Below are positions 18,154-28,156 of a DNA stretch of 64,000 bases, piece after piece (position 1 is the stretch's first letter; each line of letters begins with the position of its first letter). The DNA is taken from positions 1 through 64,000 of the forward strand of contig NZ_VTHK01000013.1 of NCBI RefSeq assembly GCF_009765355.1, read 5' to 3'. The notes below the pieces were generated by a model, which saw only the letters and a list, made by a program, of their open reading frames with translations, ran no database searches and was not told where the DNA came from. The translations under genes were made by a program, and so were the position numbers. The DNA is from Amycolatopsis anabasis. Its GTDB lineage: Bacteria; Actinomycetota; Actinomycetes; Mycobacteriales; Pseudonocardiaceae.

Positions 18154-19457
18154 GCGGGCCGCTCCGCGGCGGCGGCCGCGCGGGCCGCGGCGGGCAGCGC
18201 GGCCTCGATGATCTCGAACGCGGCGTCGTCCATCGCCGCGTTGACGAACCACGCCTCGAAGGCGCTCGGCGGCGGGTACACCCCGCGTTCCAGCAGCGCG
18301 TGGAAGAACGCCGGGAACCGCCAAGTCTCCGCGCCGCTCGCGTCGTGGTAGTTCCGCACCGGCGACGCGGTGAAGAACACGCTCACCAGGTTCCCCGCGT
18401 ACGCCACGGTGTGCGCGACGCCCGCCGCGTCCAGCGCCTCGCCGAACAGCGCGCCGAGCCGCTGCGAGTTCGCGTCCAGCGCGCGGTACACACTCTCGTC
18501 CGCGGCTCGCAACGTGGCCAGCCCGGCGGCCACCGCGACCGGGTTCCCGGACAGCGTGCCCGCCTGGTACACCGGCCCGCCCGGGGCCAGCCGCGCCATC
18601 ACGTCCGACCGCCCGCCGAACGCCGCGGCGGGCAGCCCGCCGGACATCACCTTGCCGAAGGTGTACAGGTCGCCGGGCACCCGCTCCAGGCCGAACCACC
18701 CCGACCGGGAGACCCGGAACCCGGTCATCACCTCGTCCATGATCAGCAGCGCGCCGTGGGCGTGCGCGATCTCCCGCAGGGTCGCGTTGAAGTCCTCGTC
18801 CGGCGCGACCGCGCCCATGTTCCCGGCCGCCGCCTCGGTGATGATCGCCGCGATCGAATCCGGGTTGTCCGCGAAGGACTGACGGACCGCCGCGCGGTCG
18901 TTGTACGGCAGGACGATCGTGTCCGCGGCCTGCGCGCCGGTCACCCCGGGCGAGGTCGGCAGCCCCAGGGTGGCCACCCCGGAGCCCGCCTGCGCGAGCA
19001 GCGCGTCCACGTGCCCGTGGTAGCACCCGGCGAACTTGATGATCTTGCTCCGCCCGGTGAAGCCGCGGGCCAGCCGGATGGCGCTCATCGTCGCCTCGGT
19101 GCCGGAATTCACCAGCCGCACCTGGTCGACGGGCTCCACCCGCTCGATGATCTCCTCGGCCAGCTCGACCTCCCCGGTGGTCGGCGTGCCGAAGGACAAC
19201 CCGGAGGTCGCCGCCTCCCGGGCCGCGGACACCACGGCCGGGTGCGCGTGACCGAGAATCATCGGCCCCCACGAGGAGACCAGGTCGACATAGCGATTTT
19301 CGTCGGCGTCCCAGAGGTAGGCGCCCTCACCCCGGACCATGAACCGCGGGGTGCCGCCGACCGAGTTGAACGCCCGGACCGGGGAGTTCACCCCACCGGG
19401 TGTCGCCGCGCGAGCCCGTTCGAACCATGCCTTGGACTGATCGACCCGTTGCGTCAC
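18150..19457 (-). CDS. hemL: HemL, glutamate-1-semialdehyde aminomutase
   Basis: 435-residue PLP enzyme that moves the amino group of glutamate-1-semialdehyde to give 5-aminolevulinate, the step after HemA. The PLP lysine is in [36 protein letters not shown] and [13 protein letters not shown] are class III aminotransferase hallmarks. The length is normal. It is separated from the upstream membrane gene by 48 bases and coupled to the downstream phosphatase. Confidence 0.95.
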   Translation of the reverse strand: MTQRVDQSKAWFERARAATPGGVNSPVRAFNSVGGTPRFMVRGEGAYLWDADENRYVDLVSSWGPMILGHAHPAVVSAAREAATSGLSFGTPTTGEVELAEEIIERVEPVDQVRLVNSGTEATMSAIRLARGFTGRSKIIKFAGCYHGHVDALLAQAGSGVATLGLPTSPGVTGAQAADTIVLPYNDRAAVRQSFADNPDSIAAIITEAAAGNMGAVAPDEDFNATLREIAHAHGALLIMDEVMTGFRVSRSGWFGLERVPGDLYTFGKVMSGGLPAAAFGGRSDVMARLAPGGPVYQAGTLSGNPVAVAAGLATLRAADESVYRALDANSQRLGALFGEALDAAGVAHTVAYAGNLVSVFFTASPVRNYHDASGAETWRFPAFFHALLERGVYPPPSAFEAWFVNAAMDDAAFEIIEAALPAAARAAAAAERPA

Positions 19458-19505
19458 GAGTCCCAGTCTCGCAAAGCCGTCCCGGACGGCTGCGAGCCGC
19501 CTGGA

Positions 19506-19898
19506 TCAGGCGAAGTCGGGGCCGTACGTATCGGCGATGTTCGCCGACTTGTTCGGCTTGCCCCGGTGCTTGCGGTGCCGGGCGCGGACCGCGAGCAGGA
19601 GCTGCCGGACCGCGTCCACCACGAGCACCGCGGCCAGCGCGCCGAACCCGATCGCCGCGGCGATCCACGAGCCGGACAGGCGGGTCGAGGTCAGCACGGT
19701 CCCGTCGGTCAGCCGCAGGGAGACCGTGCTGATCGCGGCGGACCAGCTCGGGAACGCGGCCCAGACGGCGAGCGCCGCCACCACCAGCTCACCGGCCGCG
19801 ACGAGCGCGCGCCACGGCCGGTGCAGCCGGGGCGGCGCCCCGGACTCGGGTTCTTCCGGCGGCCATTCGATGGCCTGCTCGGTGGCTTGCTCGGTCAC
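19506..19898 (-). CDS. hypothetical two-helix membrane protein
   Basis: 130 residues with an acidic N-terminus, helices at about 30-52 and 76-98, a basic segment (RARHRKHRGKPNKS) and a soluble tail. No family is recognised. The GTG lies 13 bases after the stop of the preceding gene, inside the hemB-hemL run. Confidence 0.6.
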   Translation of the reverse strand: MTEQATEQAIEWPPEEPESGAPPRLHRPWRALVAAGELVVAALAVWAAFPSWSAAISTVSLRLTDGTVLTSTRLSGSWIAAAIGFGALAAVLVVDAVRQLLLAVRARHRKHRGKPNKSANIADTYGPDFA

Positions 19899-19911
19899 GA
19901 CGCAGAGCTTC

Positions 19912-20367
19912 TCACGACTCGAGCACACCCCGCAGCGCGGTGCGCAACGCCTCGCCGTCCTTGGCCCAGGCGAGCACGACCGTGCCGTCGTCGAGTTTGA
20001 TCGGCACCTCGTCGAACTTCCGCGGCACGCTCCAGCCACCGCCGAGCACCCGCGCGCCCGCGGGCGCGCCGACGTCGGTCACCTCGGCGATCCGCCGCAC
20101 CTCCAGCGGCTCCCGGCCCTGCCAGAGGGTTTCCCGGGTCAGCCGGACCGAGAGGAACCGCTTGCGCGCGTACACCCAGGGCGCGGTCATCGCGGCCAGC
20201 CCCAGCCCGACCAGCACCCAGGCGATCGTGTGCAGCGGCCCGCCGGTCGCCAGTTCGGCGAGGAATCCGAGCAGCGCGAACAGCGGCCCCCACAGCAGCG
20301 CGGTCCACGCGGCGCCGCGCTCGCGGTACCGCAGGTCCGCTTCGGACGGCTGGGGCGGCTCGGTCAC
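19912..20367 (-). CDS. two-helix membrane protein, DUF3093-like
   Basis: 151 residues: two closely spaced helices at about 20-62, then a beta-rich domain ending with FDEVPIKLDDGTVVLAWAKDGEAL. The helix pair followed by a PH-like beta domain resembles DUF3093; the assignment is tentative. GTG 20367 overlaps the upstream stop as GTGA. Confidence 0.6.
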   Translation of the reverse strand: MTEPPQPSEADLRYRERGAAWTALLWGPLFALLGFLAELATGGPLHTIAWVLVGLGLAAMTAPWVYARKRFLSVRLTRETLWQGREPLEVRRIAEVTDVGAPAGARVLGGGWSVPRKFDEVPIKLDDGTVVLAWAKDGEALRTALRGVLES

Positions 20368-20888
20368 GACGGGAGCTTGCGGCCGACTTTGGGGAAGTAG
20401 TCGCTGACGCTGGGCAGGAACATCAGCACCAGCGCGACCACGGCCAGCAGCATCGCCAGCAGCGTCACCAGGCTGAAGAACAGCATGGCCTGGAAGATCA
20501 CCGTGATCACGGTGAGCACGAACAGCACCGTGCGCGCGGACCGGGTCCCTTCGCGCGCCTTGTAGGCGAAGAGCGCGAACAGCAGGGCGAACACCACCGC
20601 GCCGACGAACAGCACCCAGAGCAGCGCGGTCGTCCCGGAGGCGATCTGCTCGGGGCTGATCCGCGGGTCCTTGTTCGCCTTGACCAGCTCGTCGATGAAG
20701 CCCTGCTTGCCGATCAGGATGACCGCGAAGCCGATGATCGACACCACGCCCGAGGCCAGCCACAGCCCGAACGAGATGTTCACCGGTTTCGGCGGGTCGA
20801 CCGAGGGCCGCTGCTCGCCCGGAACGCTCGGCGCGGGCGGCAACCCCCGGGCGCGACGCTGGTCGTCCGATTCGTCTGGTGCGGTCAC
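20364..20888 (-). CDS. four-helix membrane protein of the hem cluster
   Basis: 174 residues with a Pro-rich cytoplasmic N-terminus of about 38 residues and four membrane helices. It follows hemB by ten bases. A membrane protein in the same place (Rv0513) is present in mycobacteria as I recall. No domain indicates a reaction; a role in haem handling is only suggested by context. Confidence 0.65.
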   Translation of the reverse strand: MTAPDESDDQRRARGLPPAPSVPGEQRPSVDPPKPVNISFGLWLASGVVSIIGFAVILIGKQGFIDELVKANKDPRISPEQIASGTTALLWVLFVGAVVFALLFALFAYKAREGTRSARTVLFVLTVITVIFQAMLFFSLVTLLAMLLAVVALVLMFLPSVSDYFPKVGRKLPS

Positions 20889-20898
20889 CCGGCGGAGC

Positions 20899-21870
20899 CT
20901 AGTCGAGCCAGGCGGCCGCCTCTACCGCCCAGTACGTGAGGATCATGTCGGCGCCGGCGCGCCGGATCGAGGTGAGCACCTCCAGCACCGTGCGCTCGCG
21001 CTCGATCCAGCCGTTGGCCGCGGCCGCCTCGACCATCGCGTACTCGCCGGAGATGTTGTACGCCGCGACCGGAACCGTCGAGTTCTCCGCGGCCGCGCGC
21101 ACGATGTCCAAATAGGACAACGCGGGCTTGATCATGATCGCGTCGGCGCCCTCGGAGATGTCCAGTTCGATCTCCCGCAACGCTTCCCGCGCGTTGCCGG
21201 GATCCTGCTGGTAGGTCTTGCGGTCGCCCTTGAGCTGCGAGTCGACGGCCTCCCGGAAGGGGCCGTAGAACGCGCTCGCGTACTTGGCGGAGTAGGCGAG
21301 GATGCCGGTCTCGGTGTACCCGTTCTGGTCGAGCGCGGACCGGATCACGCCGACCTGGCCGTCCATCATCCCGCTCGGCCCGAGCAGGTGCGCCCCGGCC
21401 TCGGCCTGCGCGAGCGCCATGTCGGCGTAGCGGCGCAGGGTGGCGTCGTTGTCGACGCCGCCGTTCTCGTCCAGCACACCGCAGTGGCCGTGGTCGGTGA
21501 ACTCGTCGAGGCAGGTGTCGGCCATCAGCACGGTGTCGTCACCGAGTTCGGCGCGCAGATCCCGCAACGCGACGTTCAGGATGCCGTTCTCGTCGGTCGC
21601 GCCGGAGCCCTCGGCGTCGTGGTGGCGCGGGATGCCGAAGATCATCAGCCCGCCGACGCCCGCGCGGACCGCCTCGACCGCGGCCTTGCGCAGCGAATCG
21701 CGGGTGTGCTGGACGACACCGGGCATGCTGGCGATCGGCCGGGGCGCGTCGGCGGCCTCGGCGACGAACATGGGCAGGATCAGTTGCCGCGGCCGGAGCG
21801 TGGTTTCACTGACCAGGCGGCGCAGCGCCGCGGTGCCGCGCAACCGGCGGGGACGATGCTCAGGGAACAC
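20899..21870 (-). CDS. hemB: HemB, porphobilinogen synthase
   Basis: 323 residues. It condenses two 5-aminolevulinates to porphobilinogen. The two active-site lysines are in [17 protein letters not shown] and [11 protein letters not shown]. The metal region reads [16 protein letters not shown], keeping two of the three zinc cysteines seen in Zn-type enzymes with Asp at the middle position, so metal use may be mixed Zn/Mg. GTG 21870 gives the usual [10 protein letters not shown] start; a TTG seven codons upstream (21891) has a GGGGAG-like site. A 131-base gap with a large palindrome separates it from cobA/hemD. Confidence 0.94.
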   Translation of the reverse strand: MFPEHRPRRLRGTAALRRLVSETTLRPRQLILPMFVAEAADAPRPIASMPGVVQHTRDSLRKAAVEAVRAGVGGLMIFGIPRHHDAEGSGATDENGILNVALRDLRAELGDDTVLMADTCLDEFTDHGHCGVLDENGGVDNDATLRRYADMALAQAEAGAHLLGPSGMMDGQVGVIRSALDQNGYTETGILAYSAKYASAFYGPFREAVDSQLKGDRKTYQQDPGNAREALREIELDISEGADAIMIKPALSYLDIVRAAAENSTVPVAAYNISGEYAMVEAAAANGWIERERTVLEVLTSIRRAGADMILTYWAVEAAAWLD

Positions 21871-21941
21871 CTTTCCGACGGTACTCCCCGGCAACCTTTT
21901 CTCCCCTATGCGCCCTCCCCGACTGAGAGGTTCCCCAATGT

Positions 21942-21990
21942 CATGAGGGGACCCCTCCAGACGAAATTTGTCCGGAGGGGTCCCCTCATG
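21942..21990. repeat. 17-bp-arm palindrome, copy 1
   Basis: CATGAGGGGACCCCTCC (21942-21958) and its exact complement (21974-21990) flank a 15-base centre that itself starts AGAC and ends GTCC, so the hairpin nearly closes to a seven-base loop GAAATTT. It lies between cobA/hemD and hemB. A second copy is at 46265-46319. Confidence 0.9.
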
Positions 21991-22001
21991 GAAGTCGCCG
22001 G

Positions 22002-23534
22002 TTACGAGCGGCGGGCTCGTTTGGCTTTGCGCGGGGGCGGGAGGGCGCCTTCGGCGCGGAGCCGGGCGGCGTGCTCGGCGAGGGCGTCCACCAGGTTCGG
22101 GACGTCCGCCTTCTCCGGCTGGACGTCCACCCGCAGGCCGAACTCCACCGCGGTTTCCGCGGTCTTCGGGCCGATGCAGGCCACCAGGGTCCGGGTGTGC
22201 GGTTTGCCCGCGATACCGACCAGGTTCCGCACGGTCGAGGACGAGGTGAAGCACACCGCGTCGAAACCGCCGGTCTTGATCATCTCGCGGGTCTCGGCGG
22301 GCGGCGGGGCGGCCCGGACGGTCCGGTAGGCGGTCACGTCGTCGACCTCCCAGCCGCGTTCGACGAGACCGGCGGAAAGCGTCTCGGTGGCGATGTCGGC
22401 GCGCGGCAGCAGCACGCGGTTCACCGGGTCGAGGACGTCGTCGTACGGCGGGAACTCCGCGAGCAGGCCCTCGCTGGACTGCTGACCGGTCGGCACCAGC
22501 TCCGGGATGATCCCGAACGAGCGGACCTTCGCCGCGGTGGATTCGCCGACGCAGGCGATCTTCACCCCGGAGAACGCGCGGGCGTCGAGGCCGAACTCCT
22601 CGAACTTCTCCCAGACCGCGCGCACGGCGTTGGTGGAGGTGAAGACGATCCACTGGTAGCGGCCGTCGACCAGGCCCTTGACCGAACGCTCCATCTGGGC
22701 CGGGCTGCGCGGCGGTTCGACGGAGATGGTGGGGACCTCGTGCGAGGTGGCGCCGTGGCCGCGCAGGCGCTCGGCCATCTCGCCCGCCTGCTCCTTGGTC
22801 CGCGGGACGAGCACCTTCCAGCCGTAGAGGGCGCGCGATTCCCACCAGGACAGCTTCGACCGGGCGCCGGCCGCCGGGCCCACGGTCACCACGAGCGGGC
22901 CGACCAGTTCCCCGGCGTCCTGCGCGAGCGAGGCGAGCGTGCTGTCCACGGTGCGCTGGGTGTTGATGGTGCCGTTGCAGGTCACCGCGACCGTGGTGGT
23001 CCCCGCCAGGCCCTTCTCCATCAGCGCGGACGCGGCCTCGGCGAGGTGGCTGGAGGTCGCGTGCAGCACCAGCGGCCCCGGGGTCGCGGCGAGCGCGCCC
23101 CAGTCGACCTCGCCGCGCACGTCGGCCTCGGTGTGCGTGCCGCCGAGCGCGACCCCGGCGTAGGCGGGCACCGCGGCGCCGGGCGAAACCCCGGGCACGA
23201 CGTCGAACACGGCGCTGGTGCGCGCGACGGCCTGCACCTCGGCGACCACCGCGGGCTGGGTCAGCGGGTCGCCCGCGACCAGCCGGAGCACCAGGCGACC
23301 GGCCTTGGCCTCGGTGGTCAGGTCCTTGGCGACCTCGGCCGGCTCGCCGACGGCGGGCCGCACCTCGGCTTCGGCGGTGGCGAAGGTGAGCACGCTCGCG
23401 GGCACGTCCGGGTCGGTCACCACGACCTCGGCCTTGGCGAGCAGTTCCTGGGCACGGACGGTCAGCAACCCGGCGTCACCGGGGCCCGAGCCCACGAAGG
23501 CGACGCGCCCAGTGGTCTTGCGCGCGGGGGTCAT
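22002..23534 (-). CDS. hemD: fused uroporphyrinogen-III methyltransferase/synthase
   Basis: 510-residue fusion. The N-terminal half is a CobA/SUMT tetrapyrrole methylase domain ([16 protein letters not shown]; the later VAGDPL is altered from the usual GGDP). The C-terminal half is uroporphyrinogen-III synthase ([26 protein letters not shown]). The synthase closes hydroxymethylbilane to uroporphyrinogen III. Because the methylase loops deviate, activity of the first half is less certain. ATG 23534 has AGGAGA at good spacing; an ATG six codons upstream overlaps that site and was rejected. Confidence 0.88.
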   Translation of the reverse strand: MTPARKTTGRVAFVGSGPGDAGLLTVRAQELLAKAEVVVTDPDVPASVLTFATAEAEVRPAVGEPAEVAKDLTTEAKAGRLVLRLVAGDPLTQPAVVAEVQAVARTSAVFDVVPGVSPGAAVPAYAGVALGGTHTEADVRGEVDWGALAATPGPLVLHATSSHLAEAASALMEKGLAGTTTVAVTCNGTINTQRTVDSTLASLAQDAGELVGPLVVTVGPAAGARSKLSWWESRALYGWKVLVPRTKEQAGEMAERLRGHGATSHEVPTISVEPPRSPAQMERSVKGLVDGRYQWIVFTSTNAVRAVWEKFEEFGLDARAFSGVKIACVGESTAAKVRSFGIIPELVPTGQQSSEGLLAEFPPYDDVLDPVNRVLLPRADIATETLSAGLVERGWEVDDVTAYRTVRAAPPPAETREMIKTGGFDAVCFTSSSTVRNLVGIAGKPHTRTLVACIGPKTAETAVEFGLRVDVQPEKADVPNLVDALAEHAARLRAEGALPPPRKAKRARRS

Positions 23535-23609
23535 TGTTGCGTTTCTCCTCATTCGATCGGCCGCTGTTCGGCCCTACTTCACCGCTGCTGAAGCTTCGGC
23601 GCGGCTACG

Positions 23610-24575
23610 TCAACGCGGATTGCGCCCGGGGCCGGACAGCGCACCGGCGCCGAGGTCGAGCAGTTCGGCGGCCAGGGCCCGGCCGAGCTGCTCTGGTTCG
23701 TTCTTGTCGGCCACGGCCGAGGCCCGCAGCATCACGGGAGTGTCCTCGGTTTCGGCGTCGAATCCGGCGGCGGCGGTCCCGCGCAGCGAGATCCGTTCGG
23801 AGATCGCGCCGTCGCTGTCCAGGTCCTCCACCACCTCGGCGAGGGCGCCGACGGGCGCGCTGCAACCGGCTTCGAGCGCGGCCAGCAGGGCGCGCTCCGC
23901 GGTCACCGCGACCCGGGTCACTTCATCGTCCACAGTGGACTGAAGTAGGTGTTCGATGTCCACGTCGTCGACGCGGCATTCCACCGCCAGCGCGCCCTGT
24001 GCGGGCGCGGGCAGCATCTGGATCGGATCCAGCGACTCGGTGATCTCCCCGGCGCGGCCGATCCGCTCCAGCCCGGCCCGGGCCAGCACGACCGCGTCCA
24101 GCTCGCCGTCGGCGACCTTGCGCATCCGGGTGTCGATGTTGCCGCGGATCGGCACCACCTCGAACCCCAGCCCGAGCGCGCGCAACTGGGCGATGCGCCG
24201 GGGCGAACCGGTGCCGATGCGGGAACCGGGCGGCAGTTCGCCGAGGGTGAGCCCGTCCCGCGCGATCAGGGCGTCGCGCGGATCGGCGCGCGGCGGTACG
24301 GCGGCCAGCACGAGGCCGGGCTCGGGCGCGGTGGGCAGGTCCTTGTAGGAGTGCACCGCGACGTCGATCTGCTTCTCGGCCAGGGCCTCGCGCAGCGCGG
24401 AGGTGAACACGCCGACGCCGATCTGGGCGATCGGCGCGCCGGACCGGTCGCCGGGGGTGGAGACCTCGACGATCTCCACCTGCTGGCCCACTCGCTTCAG
24501 CGCGTCGGCGATGGTGCCGGTCTGCGCGAGGGCCAGCTTGCTACCCCTGGTCCCGATCCTGATGGTCCGTGTCAC
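23610..24575 (-). CDS. hemC: HemC, porphobilinogen deaminase
   Basis: 321 residues. It polymerises four porphobilinogens to hydroxymethylbilane. The dipyrromethane cofactor cysteine is in [33 protein letters not shown] and [13 protein letters not shown] are the family anchors. GTG 24575 overlaps the hemA stop as GTGA. The C-terminus is slightly long. It is followed by cobA/hemD after 75 bases. Confidence 0.95.
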   Translation of the reverse strand: MTRTIRIGTRGSKLALAQTGTIADALKRVGQQVEIVEVSTPGDRSGAPIAQIGVGVFTSALREALAEKQIDVAVHSYKDLPTAPEPGLVLAAVPPRADPRDALIARDGLTLGELPPGSRIGTGSPRRIAQLRALGLGFEVVPIRGNIDTRMRKVADGELDAVVLARAGLERIGRAGEITESLDPIQMLPAPAQGALAVECRVDDVDIEHLLQSTVDDEVTRVAVTAERALLAALEAGCSAPVGALAEVVEDLDSDGAISERISLRGTAAAGFDAETEDTPVMLRASAVADKNEPEQLGRALAAELLDLGAGALSGPGRNPR

Positions 24576-25921
24576 TTGCCTTCACCGTCTGCTTTGGACT
24601 GTCCATTGCGGACATCGAGTTGATCGTGTTTCGAACCGGCGGCCGACGGGCTGGCCACCGCGGCGGGAGCCTGCGGGTCGAGCCCGAACAGCTCGCGCAG
24701 CGCACCGGCGTAGTCGGTGTCCGCGGTTTCGGCGGCGAGCTGCTTGACCCGCACGGTCGGCGCGTGCAGCAGCTTGTCCACCACCCGGCGCACGGTGCGG
24801 CCGAGTTCCTCGCGCACGGAGTCGTCCAGCTCGGGCAGCCGGTTGTCCAGCCGCAGCAGCTCGGCGTCGACGACCTCGGCGGCCCGTTTGCGCAGGGCCG
24901 TCACGGTCGGCGTGACCTCCGCGCTGCGCTGCCCGGCGAGGTAGTCGCGCACCTCGGCGGAGACGATCTCCTTGGCCAGCGCGGTGTGCGGCTGGGCCGC
25001 GGCCGCGTCCATCCGGTGCCGCACGGTCTCCAGGTCGACCACCCGGACGTCGGCGAGTTCGGTGACGCCGGGGTCGACGTCCCGCGGCAGCCCGAGGTCG
25101 CAGATGACCAGCGGCCGACCGGCGCGCGGGCGCAGGTGCCCGCTGTGCAGCACGACGTCCTGGGCGCCGGTGCAGCAGATCACCACGTCGGCGTCCGCGA
25201 TCGGCTCCGCGAGCTCGGCCATCGCGGCGGCCCGGGCGGGCACGCCCTGTTCGGCGATCGACGCGGCGAGCCGCTCGGCGTTGGCCAGGGTCCGGTTGAC
25301 CACTGTGATCCGGCCGATGTCCGCCTTGCGCAGCTGGGAAGCGCTCAGCGCGCCCATCGATCCGGCGCCCACGACCACGGCGTGCTTGCCGGTCAGGTCG
25401 TCCGCCTCGGCGAGCGCCTCGGACACCACGGACGCGCCGAGCGCGCCGAGGCCGGTCTCGGTGTGCACGCGCTTGCCGACGCGCAGCGTCGTCTGGACCA
25501 GTTCGTGCAGCGTGCGGCCGACGGTCCCGGCCTCGCGCGCGACCGCGTACGCGGACCGGACCTGGCCGAGGATCTGGCTCTCGCCGACGACCATCGAGTC
25601 GAGCCCGGCGGCGACCGAGAACACGTGCTCGACCGCGGCGCCCGCGTAGTGCACGTAGAGGTTGTCGTAGAGCGCGGCCGGTTCCAGCCCGGCCTGCCGC
25701 GCCAGCACCTCGGTGACGTCGGCGAGGCCGCCGTGGAAGGTCTCCACGACCGCGTAGACCTCGATGCGGTTGCACGTCGACAGCGCCATCACTTCGCTGA
25801 TGTGCCGGGTCTGCTGCAGCTCGTGCAGGACCTTGCCGAGTTCACCGGCGGGAATCGCGGCCCGCTCGAGCGTGGTCAGTTCCGCCGTGCGATGAGACAG
25901 CCCGATCGCCAGAATGCTCAT
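24572..25921 (-). CDS. hemA: HemA, glutamyl-tRNA reductase
   Basis: 449 residues. It reduces glutamyl-tRNA to glutamate-1-semialdehyde, the first committed step of the C5 haem pathway. The catalytic Cys50 is in [11 protein letters not shown]. The NADPH fold follows ([11 protein letters not shown]), and a helical C-terminal dimerisation domain completes it. The ATG shares one base with the rex stop (TAATG), so rex and hemA are co-translated, consistent with redox control of haem synthesis. Confidence 0.95.
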   Translation of the reverse strand: MSILAIGLSHRTAELTTLERAAIPAGELGKVLHELQQTRHISEVMALSTCNRIEVYAVVETFHGGLADVTEVLARQAGLEPAALYDNLYVHYAGAAVEHVFSVAAGLDSMVVGESQILGQVRSAYAVAREAGTVGRTLHELVQTTLRVGKRVHTETGLGALGASVVSEALAEADDLTGKHAVVVGAGSMGALSASQLRKADIGRITVVNRTLANAERLAASIAEQGVPARAAAMAELAEPIADADVVICCTGAQDVVLHSGHLRPRAGRPLVICDLGLPRDVDPGVTELADVRVVDLETVRHRMDAAAAQPHTALAKEIVSAEVRDYLAGQRSAEVTPTVTALRKRAAEVVDAELLRLDNRLPELDDSVREELGRTVRRVVDKLLHAPTVRVKQLAAETADTDYAGALRELFGLDPQAPAAVASPSAAGSKHDQLDVRNGQSKADGEGK

Positions 25922-26853
25922 TACCGCACCCCCAGTCCATTGCCCAGGCCGAGTTTACCGGCGCCGGGCCGCGAGCCGTTCTCCTTCGGATTGCCGTCCG
26001 CACGACGGGCCACGTGGAAGGAGAGGATCTGCAACTCCACCGCCAGGTCGACCTTGCGCACCTCGACGTGGTCGGGCACCTGGAGCACGACCGGCGCGAA
26101 GTTCAGGATGCACTGCACACCGCCCGCGACCAGCCGGTCGCACACCGACTGGGCCGCGGTCGGCGGGGTCGCGATGACGCCGATGGAGATCTCGCGTTCG
26201 GCGCAGACCGCGGGGATGTCGTCGATGTGCGAGACCGGCAGCCCGCCGACCGGCACGCCGATCAGATCGGGGTCGGTGTCGAACAGCGCCTCGACCGGGA
26301 ACCCGCGCCCCGGGAAGCCGCCGTAGTTGGCCAGCGCGTGGCCGAGGTTACCGATGCCGACCACGGCGACCTTGTGCTTGCGAGTCAGGCCGAGCGTCCG
26401 TTCGATCTGGCCGACCAGCACCGCGACGTCGTAGCCGACGCCCCGGGTGCCGTAGGAGCCGAGGTAGGACAGGTCCTTGCGCAGCTTCGCCGAGTTGACC
26501 CCGGCCGCCGCGGAGAGCTCTTCGCTGGACACGGTGGTCGCGCCCTGCTCGGCGAGCGCGGACAGCACGCGCAGGTAGACGGCGAGCCGGGCGACCGCGG
26601 CCTCGGGGATGGACCGCGCGCGAACGGCTTCGGGCTCGGCGCCGTTCACGTCGACGGCGGGCATCTCGGCGGTCGGCGCGTTGTCCGCGTCCGGGGTCAG
26701 AATCGGTTTGCCGGCGGAGCGAGTGCGCTTGTGCGCGGCTTGGGCCCCGTTGCGCCGGCCCCGCTCTGTCTTCGCCTCACTCGCCGGCGGGGCTGCACTG
26801 CGCTCATTGCCGTGCCCGGCTGTCCGCCGGTGCCGGTCGCGCTCTGCAACCAC
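25921..26853 (-). CDS. rex: Rex, NADH-sensing repressor
   Basis: 310 residues from GTG 26853, which has GAGGAG nine bases upstream. An N-terminal disordered segment of about 85 residues precedes the winged helix ([21 protein letters not shown], then [22 protein letters not shown]) and the Rossmann NAD(H) domain ([14 protein letters not shown]). Rex releases DNA when NADH rises. The frame is open further upstream, but a Rex operator at 26970-26987 would then fall in the coding region. First gene of the haem run. Confidence 0.93.
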   Translation of the reverse strand: MVAERDRHRRTAGHGNERSAAPPASEAKTERGRRNGAQAAHKRTRSAGKPILTPDADNAPTAEMPAVDVNGAEPEAVRARSIPEAAVARLAVYLRVLSALAEQGATTVSSEELSAAAGVNSAKLRKDLSYLGSYGTRGVGYDVAVLVGQIERTLGLTRKHKVAVVGIGNLGHALANYGGFPGRGFPVEALFDTDPDLIGVPVGGLPVSHIDDIPAVCAEREISIGVIATPPTAAQSVCDRLVAGGVQCILNFAPVVLQVPDHVEVRKVDLAVELQILSFHVARRADGNPKENGSRPGAGKLGLGNGLGVR

Positions 26854-26969
26854 GCTGGCTCTCCTCGTCGGTACCGCTGACACTTCACCTGAAGTAACCC
26901 TTGACCCGAGGCGCGAAGTCGGGTTCGATGCCGGGCGCCTCGCCGGGGGTACCGCTTTACGGTAGCCAT

Positions 26970-26987
26970 TTGTGAACGCAGGCACAA
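26970..26987. promoter_or_regulatory. candidate Rex operator (ROP)
   Basis: TTGTGAACGCAGGCACAA matches the actinobacterial Rex consensus TTGTGAA-N4-TTCACAA at 12 of 14 defined positions. It lies 117 bases upstream of the rex start. Autoregulation, and with it control of hemA-hemC, is the natural inference. Confidence 0.75.
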
Positions 26988-27026
26988 AGTGACTGGTAGG
27001 GGGCATGACCAGGCACACAAAGCCAG

Positions 27027-27060
27027 GTCCCCGCCCCCGCGTGCGAGCGGGGCCGGGGAC
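27027..27060 (-). terminator. hairpin after the fasciclin gene
   Basis: A 13-base arm (27027-27039) pairs with 27048-27060 with one mismatch and an eight-base loop. It starts 32 bases past the fasciclin stop and separates that gene from the rex promoter. Confidence 0.6.
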
Positions 27061-27092
27061 GGCTGCTGGTTAATTCCTTCGAGTGTCGGACG

Positions 27093-27755
27093 TCACTGCT
27101 TGTTGGCGCCGGGCATGAGCACCTTGCCGATCACGAACACGGTCGCGTTCCTGGTCGGGATGTTGCCGCACAGCACCGGGGCGCCGTTCACGGTGAGCTT
27201 GTCGCCGGTGCCTTCGATCTTCAGGTCCCCGCCCGCGGCGCTGTCCAGGTTCGGGACGGTCCCGGCCGCTTCCAGGCCCTTGGCGTCGTAGCGCTGGGGC
27301 GCGACGTGGTACTTCAGGATCGGGGCCAGCTTGTCCGGGGCCGCGGCCAGTTCCTTGAACTTCGCGTCGCCGAGCTCGTCGAAGGCGGGGTCGGCGGGGG
27401 CGAACACGGTGATGGCCTGCTGGCCGTTCAGGGTGTCGGCCAGCCCCGGCACCGCCTTGACCGCGGTGACCAGCTTGGTGAGCAGCGGGTTGTTGCTCGC
27501 GGCGGTGGCGACCGGATCGTCGACCATCCCGGCGACCGACCCTTCCCCCGAGGTCGGCACCTGCGAGCAGGCGGGCCCGAACACGTCCTTGGCGGTGGTC
27601 ACCCCACCGCCTCCCGCGGGCGCCGGCATCGGCGCGGACTGGCTCGGCGACGGCGCGGAACTCGGCGAGCTCGCGTTGTCGGCACCGCCGCAGGCGGCCA
27701 GCGAAACGGCGGCCGCCGCCACGGCGCCGATTCCGAGAATGCGTCGGATGTTCAC
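27093..27755 (-). CDS. fasciclin-domain lipoprotein
   Basis: 220 residues. A lipoprotein signal ends at Cys22 (VSLAACGG). A Ser/Pro-rich linker to about 52 is followed by one fasciclin domain with the conserved ITVFAPADPAFDEL and a YH motif (LKYHVAPQRYD). It resembles mycobacterial MPT83/MPT70 surface proteins. The role is adhesion-like or unknown. It is monocistronic, divergent from the small Cys protein. Confidence 0.88.
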   Translation of the reverse strand: MNIRRILGIGAVAAAAVSLAACGGADNASSPSSAPSPSQSAPMPAPAGGGGVTTAKDVFGPACSQVPTSGEGSVAGMVDDPVATAASNNPLLTKLVTAVKAVPGLADTLNGQQAITVFAPADPAFDELGDAKFKELAAAPDKLAPILKYHVAPQRYDAKGLEAAGTVPNLDSAAGGDLKIEGTGDKLTVNGAPVLCGNIPTRNATVFVIGKVLMPGANKQ

Positions 27756-27849
27756 GGACGATCACTCCATTCGCGGTGGTTTTCCTTTTCCCACCGGGAA
27801 TTCGGCGCAACGACCCCACCGGATTGCCTGCCCACGACATAATGCCGAC

Positions 27850-28152
27850 GTGGACGGTGAAAGATGCGAAATCTGCGACATGCTGATCGGGTTGGGATGC
27901 CCCGGGCATGACCGCGCACGCACACGAACCCTTGCCGTAGAGCGAATCCTGATCTCTCCGCACAAGCTCGCGCACTTACCGGATCGCTGCAACCACCACC
28001 CCGAGACCAGCCATGAGGACGCTGGCTGGGGATGGATCACCGGCCCGGCACCCGGCCTCTGGGAACAAATCGGCCCGGAGCATCCGGTGCGGGCCACCGC
28101 GGGGAACACCGAACTCTGGGCCGACAACCGCTGTCGTGATTGCCTGACCTGA
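27850..28152 (+). CDS. small Cys/His-containing protein, leaderless
   Basis: 100 residues. C6ExC9 near the N-terminus, a further Cys at 17, HH at 50-51, and CRDC at the C-terminus suggest a metal-binding knuckle split between the two ends. There is no ribosome site. CATAAT (27838-27843) lies six bases before GTG 27850, so the transcript is probably leaderless. Frames further upstream overlap the fasciclin gene and were rejected. No family recognised. Ends four bases before the molybdopterin gene stop. Confidence 0.6.
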   Translation: MDGERCEICDMLIGLGCPGHDRARTRTLAVERILISPHKLAHLPDRCNHHPETSHEDAGWGWITGPAPGLWEQIGPEHPVRATAGNTELWADNRCRDCLT

Positions 28153-28156
28153 CCGG

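Noticed and set aside
26854-27018. Longer Rex start upstream of GTG 26853
   Set aside because: It would include the Rex operator in coding sequence; GTG 26853 has a good ribosome site.
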